Source: an uncultured Bacteroidota bacterium
GTDB lineage: Bacteria; Bacteroidota; Bacteroidia; Bacteroidales; P3
Length of the DNA stretch: 64,000 nucleotides
Assembly: GCA_902778925.1 (NCBI GenBank)
Contig: CACYZN010000014.1
Location: 1 to 64,000, forward strand
Reading direction: 5' to 3'
Shown: piece by piece, positions 45,331 through 52,611 of the stretch
Layout of the letters: the number at the start of each line of letters is the position of its first letter
Position numbering within the stretch: position 1 is the first letter of the stretch
Notes under the pieces: model-generated
The model's input: only the letters and a program-made list of their open reading frames with translations
The model's database searches: none
Told to the model about the DNA's origin: nothing
Position numbers and translations under genes: made by a program

Positions 45331-46629
45331 TTATTGCGCCTTGAAAAGCACGTCCTTTCGGTCGGGGCTGATGCTTACGGCGGCGATACGGACACCGGTC
45401 TGCTGCTCGATGGCGGCGAGGTAGCTGAGCAGGTTGGCCGGCAGGTCGTTGTAGTTCTCGATACCGGCAAGGCTTTGCTTCCAGCCCGCAAAGGGGGTAA
45501 GTACGGGGTGTATGGGGACTGTGTTGTATTCGAAGGGTATCTCGTCGGTCTGGCGGCCCTCGATGTCATAGGCGGTGCACATGCATACCTGATCGAAATC
45601 GTTCATCACATCGGGCTTGGTGACATAAAGCTCGGTCACCCCGTTTATCATGCAGGCGTAGCGCAGGGCTGGCATGTCTATCCAGCCACAGCGACGCGGA
45701 CGGCCGGTGGTGGCTCCGTACTCGTGGCCGAGTTCGCAGAGCTTGGCACCCGTCTCGTCAAACAGCTCGGTCGGGAAGGGACCCGCTCCCACACGGGTGC
45801 AGTAGGCCTTGGTGATGCCCATCACCTTGCCGATGGTGCTTGGGGCCACACCAAGCCCAGTGCATACGCCAGCGGTGATGGTGTTGCTGCTGGTCACGAA
45901 AGGATAGGTACCGAAGTCGATGTCGAGCATCATGGCCTGGGCACCTTCGGCGAGGACTCGCTTGCCGTCACGCAGGCACTGGTTGATGAAGTACTCGCTG
46001 TTTACGAAGCGGAAGCGCTTCAGGGTATCGAGGCTTTCCATCCACAGCTGCTCGTACTGGTCGAGGCCGAGGCCATCGATGCGGAAGCTGTCTATGTCGA
46101 AGCCCAGAGTCTGGGCCATGCGTATGTGCTGTTCTTTGAGCATGATGTAGCGCTCGCGGAAGTCGCTAGCCAAAATGTCGCCCACGCGCAGTCCAGTGCG
46201 GGCTATCTTGTCGGTATAGGCTGGGCCTATGCCTTTAAGCGTGGAGCCTATCTTCGAGTTGCCCTTTGCCTGCTCGTTGGCGGCATCCATCATGCGGTGG
46301 CTGGGCAGTATGAGGTGGGCTTTCTTCGACACCAGCAGGTTGCGCGTAGCGTCAACGCCCTTGGCGTCGAGCTCCTCAATCTCCTGACGGAAGATGCGGG
46401 GTTCAATCAGCACTCCGTTACCTATGAGGTTCACTTTGTCGGTATGGAAGATACCGCTCGGTATGATGTGCAGCACATGCTTTATGCCGCCAAACTCCAA
46501 AGTGTGGCCTGCATTGGGACCGCCCTGGAAACGGGCTATTACATCGTAGTCGGGTGTGAGCACGTCGACAATCTTACCCTTGCCTTCGTCGCCCCATTGG
46601 AGGCCTAACAGTACGTCTATTTTGGTCAT
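45331..46629 (-). CDS. purA: Adenylosuccinate synthetase
   Basis: The 432-residue protein is PurA, which joins IMP and aspartate using GTP in AMP synthesis. Conserved motifs are all present: GLQWGDEGKGKIVD (about 9-22, P-loop and catalytic Asp), GGPNAGHTL (catalytic His), GSTLKGIGPAYTDK, RRCGWIDMPAL and KPDVMNDFDQVC. Length is normal. It has a consensus promoter at 46695-46724. Confidence 0.97.
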   Translation of the reverse strand: MTKIDVLLGLQWGDEGKGKIVDVLTPDYDVIARFQGGPNAGHTLEFGGIKHVLHIIPSGIFHTDKVNLIGNGVLIEPRIFRQEIEELDAKGVDATRNLLVSKKAHLILPSHRMMDAANEQAKGNSKIGSTLKGIGPAYTDKIARTGLRVGDILASDFRERYIMLKEQHIRMAQTLGFDIDSFRIDGLGLDQYEQLWMESLDTLKRFRFVNSEYFINQCLRDGKRVLAEGAQAMMLDIDFGTYPFVTSSNTITAGVCTGLGVAPSTIGKVMGITKAYCTRVGAGPFPTELFDETGAKLCELGHEYGATTGRPRRCGWIDMPALRYACMINGVTELYVTKPDVMNDFDQVCMCTAYDIEGRQTDEIPFEYNTVPIHPVLTPFAGWKQSLAGIENYNDLPANLLSYLAAIEQQTGVRIAAVSISPDRKDVLFKAQ

Positions 46630-46655
46630 TATATATTAGTTATCAATCACAACAA

Positions 46656-46678
46656 GTCACTGGTCGATGACCACTGAC
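46656..46678. repeat. Hairpin in the purA leader, heptad-like
   Basis: GTCACTGGTC (46656-46665) pairs with GACCACTGAC (46669-46678) around GAT with one mismatch. The stretch also parses as heptads GTCACTG, GTCGATG, ACCACTG. It lies in the purA 5' untranslated region, 27 bases before the ATG. Confidence 0.55.
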
Positions 46679-46694
46679 CACATATTTCACGGTG

Positions 46695-46724
46695 CAAAGA
46701 TACAACTATTTTTTTACATACAAA
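46695..46724 (-). promoter_or_regulatory. Promoter of purA
   Basis: On the minus strand, TATCTTTG (46695-46702) has TTTG 18 bases upstream (46721-46724). Confidence 0.7.
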
Positions 46725-46784
46725 AACTTTTTTGGGGCCGGGACCAAGCACCCAGCCCTTCCGGCAAGGGTTCCCCTCCGTGTT

Positions 46785-46887
46785 TGGTCCGTATCCGCTC
46801 CGTATCCGGTCCGTATCAAGTCCGACTATAGCCGGTAAAAATACGTAGGAAAACCGGATGGAAATCGGACGGAAATCGGCGGTAATG
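46785..46887. repeat. 11-base-period inverted repeat, copy E
   Basis: TGGTCCGTATC, CGCTCCGTATC, CGGTCCGTATC, AAGTCCGACTA (46785-46828) are followed after a spacer by the facing, diverged 11-mers CGGATGGAAAT, CGGACGGAAAT, CGGCGGTAATG (46855-46887). It fills the gap between purA's promoter and the stop of the sialidase gene. Confidence 0.8.
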
Positions 46888-46892
46888 CCATC

Positions 46893-48008
46893 CTATCGGG
46901 AGCGGCTCTCGAGCCAGTCACGGTTGAAGCGGTAGTACCACAGCTCGCAGGCACCCTCTGGGTTTTTCTCGACATAAAGGCCTATGGAGCCGTCGGGCAG
47001 CATGGTGAGCGACGAGTAGACCGAGGGGCCGGCGCACATCAGTACCGGCGAGTGCCACGAAAGGCCTTCGTCGTTCGAGGTAAAGATGCTCACATCACGG
47101 CGCTGCATCGAGTTGGGTATGGAATGCAGCAGCGTGGTGTCGTCGAGGCGCAGCATGTCGCCGTTGCAGGCATTGGTGGTCATCTCGGGCCAGGTGCCCT
47201 GGGTGTCCCAAGTCGCGCCGCCGTCGGCCGAGGTGTTGTAGCCACGGGCACCGGAGCGGCGCACGCTGATGAGGACGCGGCCATCGGCAAGCTCCATCAG
47301 CTTGGCTTCGTCACCACCACTGTAAGCCATGGCCGAACGCTGCCACGAATGTCCCTCGTCGTCGCTGTAGAGCACGTAGTTGTCGCTCACCTGCTCGCTG
47401 ACACGCAGCATGGCGGCGGCCACGAGGATGCGGCCGGCATGGGCTCCACGACGCAGGCGCAGCCCGTTGCCCGAAGCCACAAAGGCTGCACGGTAGCTGC
47501 TCTCCGCGGTCCAGGCCACGGAGGTGAGGTTCACCGTGTCGCCCCAGGTAAGTCCGCGGTCGGTCGAGCGGCACATATAGATGCAGATGGGCTTCGCGGG
47601 CGTCGACTGGAAGTAGCCGTTGTGGCCAGCGAAGAAGCACAGCACGTCGCCGCCGGCGCACTGCACCAATGCGGGGTCGCCGTAGCCCTGACCGCGACCT
47701 TGGCCGGCGATGAGGGTTTGCGGCTCACTCCATGTCTTGCCCATGTCCGTCGAGCGGCGGTAGACGATGTCGATGTCTTCCGGCAGGTCGGCCTCGTTGT
47801 ACTTACGCTTGTCGTTGACAGCTAGCAGGGTGCCGTCGTCGAGACAGAGCAGTGCCGGGATGCGCCAGTTGGCCGACCCATAGTCGCCGGGGCGGTAAAG
47901 GCAGACGCTGTCGCAAAAAGGCTCGTCGGCCAACGGAGCCTTGTGGCCGTCGTCGCCGCAGGCCACCGCCACAAGGGCGGCCAGCAGCATGATAGCGATA
48001 TTCTTCAT
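46893..48008 (-). CDS. Exo-alpha-sialidase lipoprotein
   Basis: The 371-residue protein is a GH33-type sialidase. It has the RIP motif (NWRIPALL, about 48-55) and five Asp-boxes (STDMGKTW, STDRGLTW, SDDEGHSW, SADGGATW, SNDEGLSW). The Arg triad is supported by the RIP Arg and later VRRSGARG, and a Tyr nucleophile candidate is in PSVYSSL near the end. The N-terminus MKNIAIMLLAALVAVAC is a lipoprotein signal, so it should act at the cell surface or periplasm and release terminal sialic acids from host glycans. No nan catabolic genes are in the window. It is the last gene of a five-gene run. Confidence 0.9.
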   Translation of the reverse strand: MKNIAIMLLAALVAVACGDDGHKAPLADEPFCDSVCLYRPGDYGSANWRIPALLCLDDGTLLAVNDKRKYNEADLPEDIDIVYRRSTDMGKTWSEPQTLIAGQGRGQGYGDPALVQCAGGDVLCFFAGHNGYFQSTPAKPICIYMCRSTDRGLTWGDTVNLTSVAWTAESSYRAAFVASGNGLRLRRGAHAGRILVAAAMLRVSEQVSDNYVLYSDDEGHSWQRSAMAYSGGDEAKLMELADGRVLISVRRSGARGYNTSADGGATWDTQGTWPEMTTNACNGDMLRLDDTTLLHSIPNSMQRRDVSIFTSNDEGLSWHSPVLMCAGPSVYSSLTMLPDGSIGLYVEKNPEGACELWYYRFNRDWLESRSR

Positions 48009-48024
48009 TGCGGTCGGTTATTGA

Positions 48025-48633
48025 CTATTCGTCGCGCTTGCGCTTGAACCATTCGACGAACTTGGGCAGGTCGTCGAGCGGCTGGAAGCCGGCCTTGAAG
48101 GGCTCGTCGGGCAGCGGCACGGTCTCCATGTAGCCCACAATGGTGGCGCAGTCGAACTCGCCGATGAGGGCTTCGAGGGTCACATAGACTCCCACCTGGA
48201 AGTCCTCGTCCTGGCGCTCGCCGTGCTCCACGGCCACCCGCAGACCCAGCATCTCGGGTTCTTCCTCGCACTCCAGCTGCTGGAAGTACATCTTGCGGGT
48301 GTCGAACAGCATCTTGTCGAACCTCACCTTCAGCTCGGTGCCCATGGGCTGCTTGAAGGCCACGAAGTCCCACCAGTCGAGGTCGGGGGCAGCGTCGACC
48401 AACTCGACCACATAGCGGAAGAGGTCGGTGTCGCCCTCGGCGGTGAAGGTCAGTGTACGGCCGTTGGCGCCGGCATCGCCCATCTCGTAGGCAAGGCCGT
48501 CGTGATACTTCGTCAGCTGGTACTGCAGGGCATTCTCCAGCTCGGCGCGCTCTTTCTCCTCGAGGTCGCCCAGCGCAATCAACTGCTCGTTGTGGTCGGT
48601 GAACCACTGCCAGAATTGTTCCGTTTTCTCCAT
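48025..48633 (-). CDS. Hypothetical 202-residue protein
   Basis: The start is the ATG at 48633, 20 bases after the murB stop. It opens MEKTEQFWQWFTDHNEQLIA with an acidic helical N-terminus (about 1-50), followed by beta-rich segments (RTLTFTAEGDTDLFRYVVEL, ELKVRFDKMLFDT, LRVAVEHGE, FQVGVYVTLEALIGEF) and a basic end (FKRKRDE). It looks cytosolic. Similar acidic proteins occur in Bacteroidota, but I cannot name a family or function. It precedes the sialidase gene by 16 bases. Confidence 0.7.
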   Translation of the reverse strand: MEKTEQFWQWFTDHNEQLIALGDLEEKERAELENALQYQLTKYHDGLAYEMGDAGANGRTLTFTAEGDTDLFRYVVELVDAAPDLDWWDFVAFKQPMGTELKVRFDKMLFDTRKMYFQQLECEEEPEMLGLRVAVEHGERQDEDFQVGVYVTLEALIGEFDCATIVGYMETVPLPDEPFKAGFQPLDDLPKFVEWFKRKRDE

Positions 48634-48653
48634 ATCTCGGTATTTATTACTTA

Positions 48654-49622
48654 TCAAACGATTATCGCCTCGGGGACGAGGGCGACGCCGAACTTGCTGA
48701 GCACGTCCTGCTGTATGGTCTGCGCCAGAGCCACCACCTCGTCGCCTGTGCATCCGCCGGCGTTGTAGAGCACCAGGGCGTTGTGGGGCCAGACTCCTGC
48801 CCCACCCTGCACGCGGCCTTTCCAGCCGGCGCGGTCTATCAGCCAGCCGGCCGACAGCTTGTAGTGGTTCTGCGGCTCGGGATGGGCGTCGGGCATGTCG
48901 GGATAGGCGTCGCGGATGCGCCTGTAGGTAGCCTCGTCGACCACGGGGTTCTTGAAGAAGCTGCCCGCCGAGCCATGTTCCTCGGGGCGCGGCAGTTTCT
49001 GCCACCGCAGGGCTGCTATGGCCTCGCGCAGCTGCTGGGCGGTGCCATGGGGCAACGACTCGAGGGCGCGGTAGGTTAGCACGGGGGTGAAGGTACTGCT
49101 CAATCGGTAGGTCACGCCGAGCACCAGATAGCGGCCCGGCTGCTGCTTGAACAGCGAGGTGCGGTAGGCGAAGCAGCACTGTCCGGCGCTGAAGTCGACA
49201 TAGGCCCGGTCGCGCAGGTCGTAGGCGTGCACCGCCACCACCAGGTCTTTGGCCTCGACGCCATAGGCACCCACGTTCTGCACCACCGAGGCACCCACAG
49301 TGCCCGGTATGGCCGAGAGGTTTTCCATGCCGTAAAGGTCGTGGTCGAGGGTCCACTGCACCAGGTCGTCCATCGTCATGCCGCCCCATGCCGTCACGGT
49401 GTCGTCCTGGCCACGCTCCACACGGCACTGGTGGGCGAGCACCACCACGGTGCCCTCGTAGTCGCGGGTGAAGACCACGTCGCTGCCGGCGCCGAGCACC
49501 AGGTAGGGGGCGGCAAGCGGCGGCACCTCGTCGCCGGGCTCCAGCAGCAGCAGCCGGCGGGCCTGCACGTCGATGCCGAAGGTGTTGTAGGCCTTGAGCG
49601 ATATGTTCTCGTATTGCTTCAT
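48654..49622 (-). CDS. murB: UDP-N-acetylenolpyruvoylglucosamine reductase
   Basis: The 322-residue protein is MurB, the FAD enzyme that makes UDP-MurNAc. It opens YENISLKAYNTFGIDVQARR, has the FAD phosphate loop LVLGAGSDVVFT (about 41-52), MENLSAIPGTVGASVVQNVG, the catalytic serine segment HGSAGSFFKNPV, and the C-terminal HNALVLYNAGG. The FAD loop reads GAGSD where most MurBs have GGGSN, a conservative but unusual change. Its ATG overlaps the stop of the MATE gene (ATGA). Confidence 0.94.
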   Translation of the reverse strand: MKQYENISLKAYNTFGIDVQARRLLLLEPGDEVPPLAAPYLVLGAGSDVVFTRDYEGTVVVLAHQCRVERGQDDTVTAWGGMTMDDLVQWTLDHDLYGMENLSAIPGTVGASVVQNVGAYGVEAKDLVVAVHAYDLRDRAYVDFSAGQCCFAYRTSLFKQQPGRYLVLGVTYRLSSTFTPVLTYRALESLPHGTAQQLREAIAALRWQKLPRPEEHGSAGSFFKNPVVDEATYRRIRDAYPDMPDAHPEPQNHYKLSAGWLIDRAGWKGRVQGGAGVWPHNALVLYNAGGCTGDEVVALAQTIQQDVLSKFGVALVPEAIIV

Positions 49623-51022
49623 TCCTTGGGGCCGGCCTCCTTGCGCGGACGGCGTTGCGGCGCCACATAGCCGGGCCGGAACACCTTGGTCTGGGTGGAC
49701 AGCAGCACGGCCGCCAGCACGGCGCCCAGCACGTCGCACACGGTGCAGGTGACCCACACGCCCGTCAGCCCGTCGCCACCGGCATTGACCATCAGGGCCG
49801 GTATGACGAACATGAGCGGAATGAGGAACAGCACCTGGCGCGAGAGGCTGGTGGTGATGGCTATCCACGGCTTGTCGATGCTCTGGAAAAACTGCGAGTT
49901 GGTGATGGTGAAGGCTATGAGGGGCATCATCACGTTGAGGTAGCGCATGGCCGGCACCCCGAGGTCGAGCAGGGCGGTGCTGTCGGTGAAGGCCCTCAGT
50001 ATGATGCGCGGCAACACCATGGCCAGCAGCGAGCCCACGGTACCCACCAGCAGGCTCACCTTCATGGTGAGTGTGAAGACCTCGCGCAGGCGGTGGTTGT
50101 GGCCGGCGCCGTAGTTGTAGCCCGCTATGGGCTGCATGCCCTGGCAGAGGCCGAGTATGAACATCACCAGGAACGAGGCATAGGTGTTCACTATGCCGTA
50201 GGCCCCGACGGCCAGGTCGCCGCCGTAGCGTATGAGCTGGCGGTTGAGCAATGCCACCACGAACGAGGCGGCGAAGTTCATCAGGAAGGGGCTCATGCCG
50301 ATAAGCAGCACGTTGCGGAAGATGTAGAGCTTGGGCGCCCAGGCGTGGCGCTTGAAGCGGATGAAGCTCCTGGGGCTCAGGAAGTGGGCCACGGCCACCA
50401 CCGCCGTTGTCATCATCGAGATGGTGGTAGCCCATGCCGCGCCGGCTATGCCGAGGTCGAGCACCATGATGAGCAGTGCGTCGAGGAATATGTTGAGTAT
50501 GGCGCCGCCGGCCATGATCCACATGCTCTTGGTCGGGTAGCCGCTGGCACGTATGAGGCCGGTGAGGTTGAAGGTCACGGTGGTGAAGAACATGCCGGGC
50601 AGCACTATCTGCATGTACTCGCGGGCATAGCCAATGGTGTCTTGCGAGGCGCCGAAAAGCTCGAGTATGCGGTCCATGAAGATGTAGCCGCCGGTGACGA
50701 ACAGGAAGCCGAAGAAGAAGGTGAGCAGCATGCTGTTGCCTAGTATCTTCTCGGCCCAGCGCACATCCTTGCGGCCGAGCACGATGCTCATGCGGCTCGA
50801 GGCGCCCACGCCCACCAGCGAGCCCAGGGCGTGTATGATGTTCATCACCGGCAGGGTGATGGCCAGGCCGGCTATGGCCAAGGCCCCGACGTACTGGCCG
50901 AGGAAAACGCGGTCCACGATGTTGTAGACCGATGCCACCACCTGGGTGATGACCGCCGGCAGGGCGTACTGCCAGAGCAGCTTGCCTATCGACTTGGTCT
51001 CGAGTTCTGTTATCTTGTCCAT
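49619..51022 (-). CDS. MATE family efflux transporter
   Basis: The 467-residue protein has about 12 membrane spans and MATE features: N-terminal IGKLLWQYALPAVITQVVAS, YNIVDRVFLGQYVGALAIAG, then GVGASSRMSIVLGRKD, with the pattern repeated in the second half (FILGLCQGMQPIAGYNYGAG). MATE proteins export cationic drugs, or in some cases lipid-linked or metabolic compounds, using Na+ or H+ gradients; the substrate cannot be told. It lies between an amidohydrolase and murB with 9-base and overlapping junctions. Confidence 0.93.
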   Translation of the reverse strand: MDKITELETKSIGKLLWQYALPAVITQVVASVYNIVDRVFLGQYVGALAIAGLAITLPVMNIIHALGSLVGVGASSRMSIVLGRKDVRWAEKILGNSMLLTFFFGFLFVTGGYIFMDRILELFGASQDTIGYAREYMQIVLPGMFFTTVTFNLTGLIRASGYPTKSMWIMAGGAILNIFLDALLIMVLDLGIAGAAWATTISMMTTAVVAVAHFLSPRSFIRFKRHAWAPKLYIFRNVLLIGMSPFLMNFAASFVVALLNRQLIRYGGDLAVGAYGIVNTYASFLVMFILGLCQGMQPIAGYNYGAGHNHRLREVFTLTMKVSLLVGTVGSLLAMVLPRIILRAFTDSTALLDLGVPAMRYLNVMMPLIAFTITNSQFFQSIDKPWIAITTSLSRQVLFLIPLMFVIPALMVNAGGDGLTGVWVTCTVCDVLGAVLAAVLLSTQTKVFRPGYVAPQRRPRKEAGPKE

Positions 51023-51031
51023 ACTGGGCGC

Positions 51032-52291
51032 TTACTGTTTTATTCTGTTCTGCAGGGCCTTGATGGCGTTGTAGGCTATGAGGCCGTTGGCCAGCTCGAG
51101 GCTGCGCTCGTCGACTATCAGGTTGGGGCGGTGCAGGTTGCTGAAGGGGGTGCCGGGCTCGTGGATGCCGATGCGGAAGTAGCACCCGGGTATCTTCTGC
51201 TGGTAGAAGGCGAAGTCCTCGGCCGTCATGCGCAGGTCGAGCCACTCCACATTCCCGGCGCCGAGGAAGGCGCAGGCGTTGTCGTGCACCTGCTGGGTGC
51301 AGGCGTCGTCGTTGATCACCGGTGGGTAGCCTTCGTCGACAAAGAGGTCGCACTCGCCGCCCATGGCCTCGGCCACGCCGCTGCTGATGCGGCGTATCAG
51401 CTCGTGGGTGCGCAGGCGCCATTCGGGGTCGAACGAGCGTATGATGCCTTCCATCTTCACCGTGTCGGGGGTGATGTTGGTGCGGCCGCCCACATCCTCT
51501 ATCTTGCCGATGGTGAGCACGGTTGGCGACATGGGGGCTGCGTTGCGCGAGACCACCTGCTGCAAGGCTATGACTATGTGCGAGGCAATCAGTATGGGGT
51601 CGACGTTGAGGTGCGGCGTGGCGCCGTGGCCACCCTTGCCGCGCACGGTCCAGTACAGCTCGTCGGTCGAGGCCATGTATTTGCCCTTGCGCATGCCCAC
51701 GCGCCCGAAGTCCATCTCGGGCAGGCAGTGGAAGGAATATATCTCGTTGGGCATCACCTCGTCGAACAGGCCGTCCTGCATCATCATGCGGGCGCCGCCT
51801 GGGTACTTCTCCTCGCTGGGCTCGAAGATGAACATCAGGCTGCCGCAGAACTGGTCGCGCAGCTGCGTCAGTATCTTCACGGCACCCAGCAGCGAGCAGG
51901 TGTGCATGTCGTGCCCGCAGGCGTGCATCACGCCGGGGTTCTCGCTGGCAAAGTCGAGGCCCGTGCACTCGGCTATGGGCAGCGCGTCGTAGTCGGCCCG
52001 CAGGGCGACGCAGTAGTCGGCTGGCAGCGGGGTGCCGGCAGTGGACTGCGGGGCTATGCCTGCTGCCTGCTCCGCGCCACCGGTCCCGCGCAACATCGCC
52101 ATCACGCCGGTCTTGCCTATGCCGGTCCTGGGCTCCAGCCCCATGGCACGCAGCCGCTCGGCCACGAACGCCATCGTGCCGTATTCCTCCTGGCTCAGTT
52201 CCGGATGGCGGTGCATCCACCGTCTCCATTCTATCACCTCCTCGCGCTGCGCGTGGGCCAACTGCTTGATTTTATTTATAATGTCTTCCAT
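51032..52291 (-). CDS. M20D family amidohydrolase (hippurate hydrolase-like)
   Basis: The 419-residue protein has the M20D metal-binding residues: WMHRHPELSQEEYGT, LRADYDALPI, HACGHDMHT (catalytic Cys/His), FEPSEEKYPGGAR, and the dimerisation-domain VRGKGGHGATPH. Members hydrolyse N-acyl amino acids. It has an extra ~20-residue loop (GGAEQAAGIAPQSTAGTPLP, about 73-92) between the first strands, which I do not recall from homologues. It leads a five-gene run (M20, MATE, murB, unknown, sialidase). Confidence 0.9.
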   Translation of the reverse strand: MEDIINKIKQLAHAQREEVIEWRRWMHRHPELSQEEYGTMAFVAERLRAMGLEPRTGIGKTGVMAMLRGTGGAEQAAGIAPQSTAGTPLPADYCVALRADYDALPIAECTGLDFASENPGVMHACGHDMHTCSLLGAVKILTQLRDQFCGSLMFIFEPSEEKYPGGARMMMQDGLFDEVMPNEIYSFHCLPEMDFGRVGMRKGKYMASTDELYWTVRGKGGHGATPHLNVDPILIASHIVIALQQVVSRNAAPMSPTVLTIGKIEDVGGRTNITPDTVKMEGIIRSFDPEWRLRTHELIRRISSGVAEAMGGECDLFVDEGYPPVINDDACTQQVHDNACAFLGAGNVEWLDLRMTAEDFAFYQQKIPGCYFRIGIHEPGTPFSNLHRPNLIVDERSLELANGLIAYNAIKALQNRIKQ

Positions 52292-52312
52292 TCTTCACAT
52301 AATAACACCCTG

Positions 52313-52320
52313 CAAAGATA
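52313..52320 (-). promoter_or_regulatory. -7 element of the M20-murB-sialidase run
   Basis: TATCTTTG on the minus strand, with the closest TTTG (52345-52348) 24 bases upstream, a little long. Confidence 0.55.
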
Positions 52321-52380
52321 CGCAATATTTCCGAATCACGCACCCAAATATTTGCCTTCCTCACCCCGTCCCCTCCCCTT

Positions 52381-52474
52381 CCGGTCCGGTCGTTCTTATG
52401 TACTTCTTATGTATTTCTTATGTTGTATTTATGTTTAAAACATAAGAAATACATAAGAAATACATAACCGGAGA
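52381..52474. repeat. 11-base-period inverted repeat, copy C
   Basis: A head CCGGTCCGGT is followed by CGTTCTTATG, TACTTCTTATG, TATTTCTTATG, TTGTATTTATG (52391-52433), then the facing CATAAGAAATA, CATAAGAAATA (52441-52462) and CATAACCGG. The flanks GCCTTCCTC (from 52354) and GAGGAAGGC (to 52481) extend the dyad. It is nearly identical in its core to copy D at 56721-56806. Confidence 0.88.
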
Positions 52475-52555
52475 GGAAGGCTTGAGGGACTGATTTTCAA
52501 GGCCTCCGGACAAGGGCGAAAACGGGGCCGGTTTCGGGGGTCGGGGTGCAGAAAA

Positions 52556-52591
52556 GGCGCCGCCGCCCAGCCTTGGCTGGGCGGCGGCGCC
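52556..52591. terminator. Terminator of ileS
   Basis: Exact 17-base arms GGCGCCGCCGCCCAGCC and its complement surround TT, followed on the minus strand by TTTTCTG, 20 bases past the ileS stop. Confidence 0.9.
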
Positions 52592-52611
52592 ATTGTAATC
52601 GCTTGTCGCCG

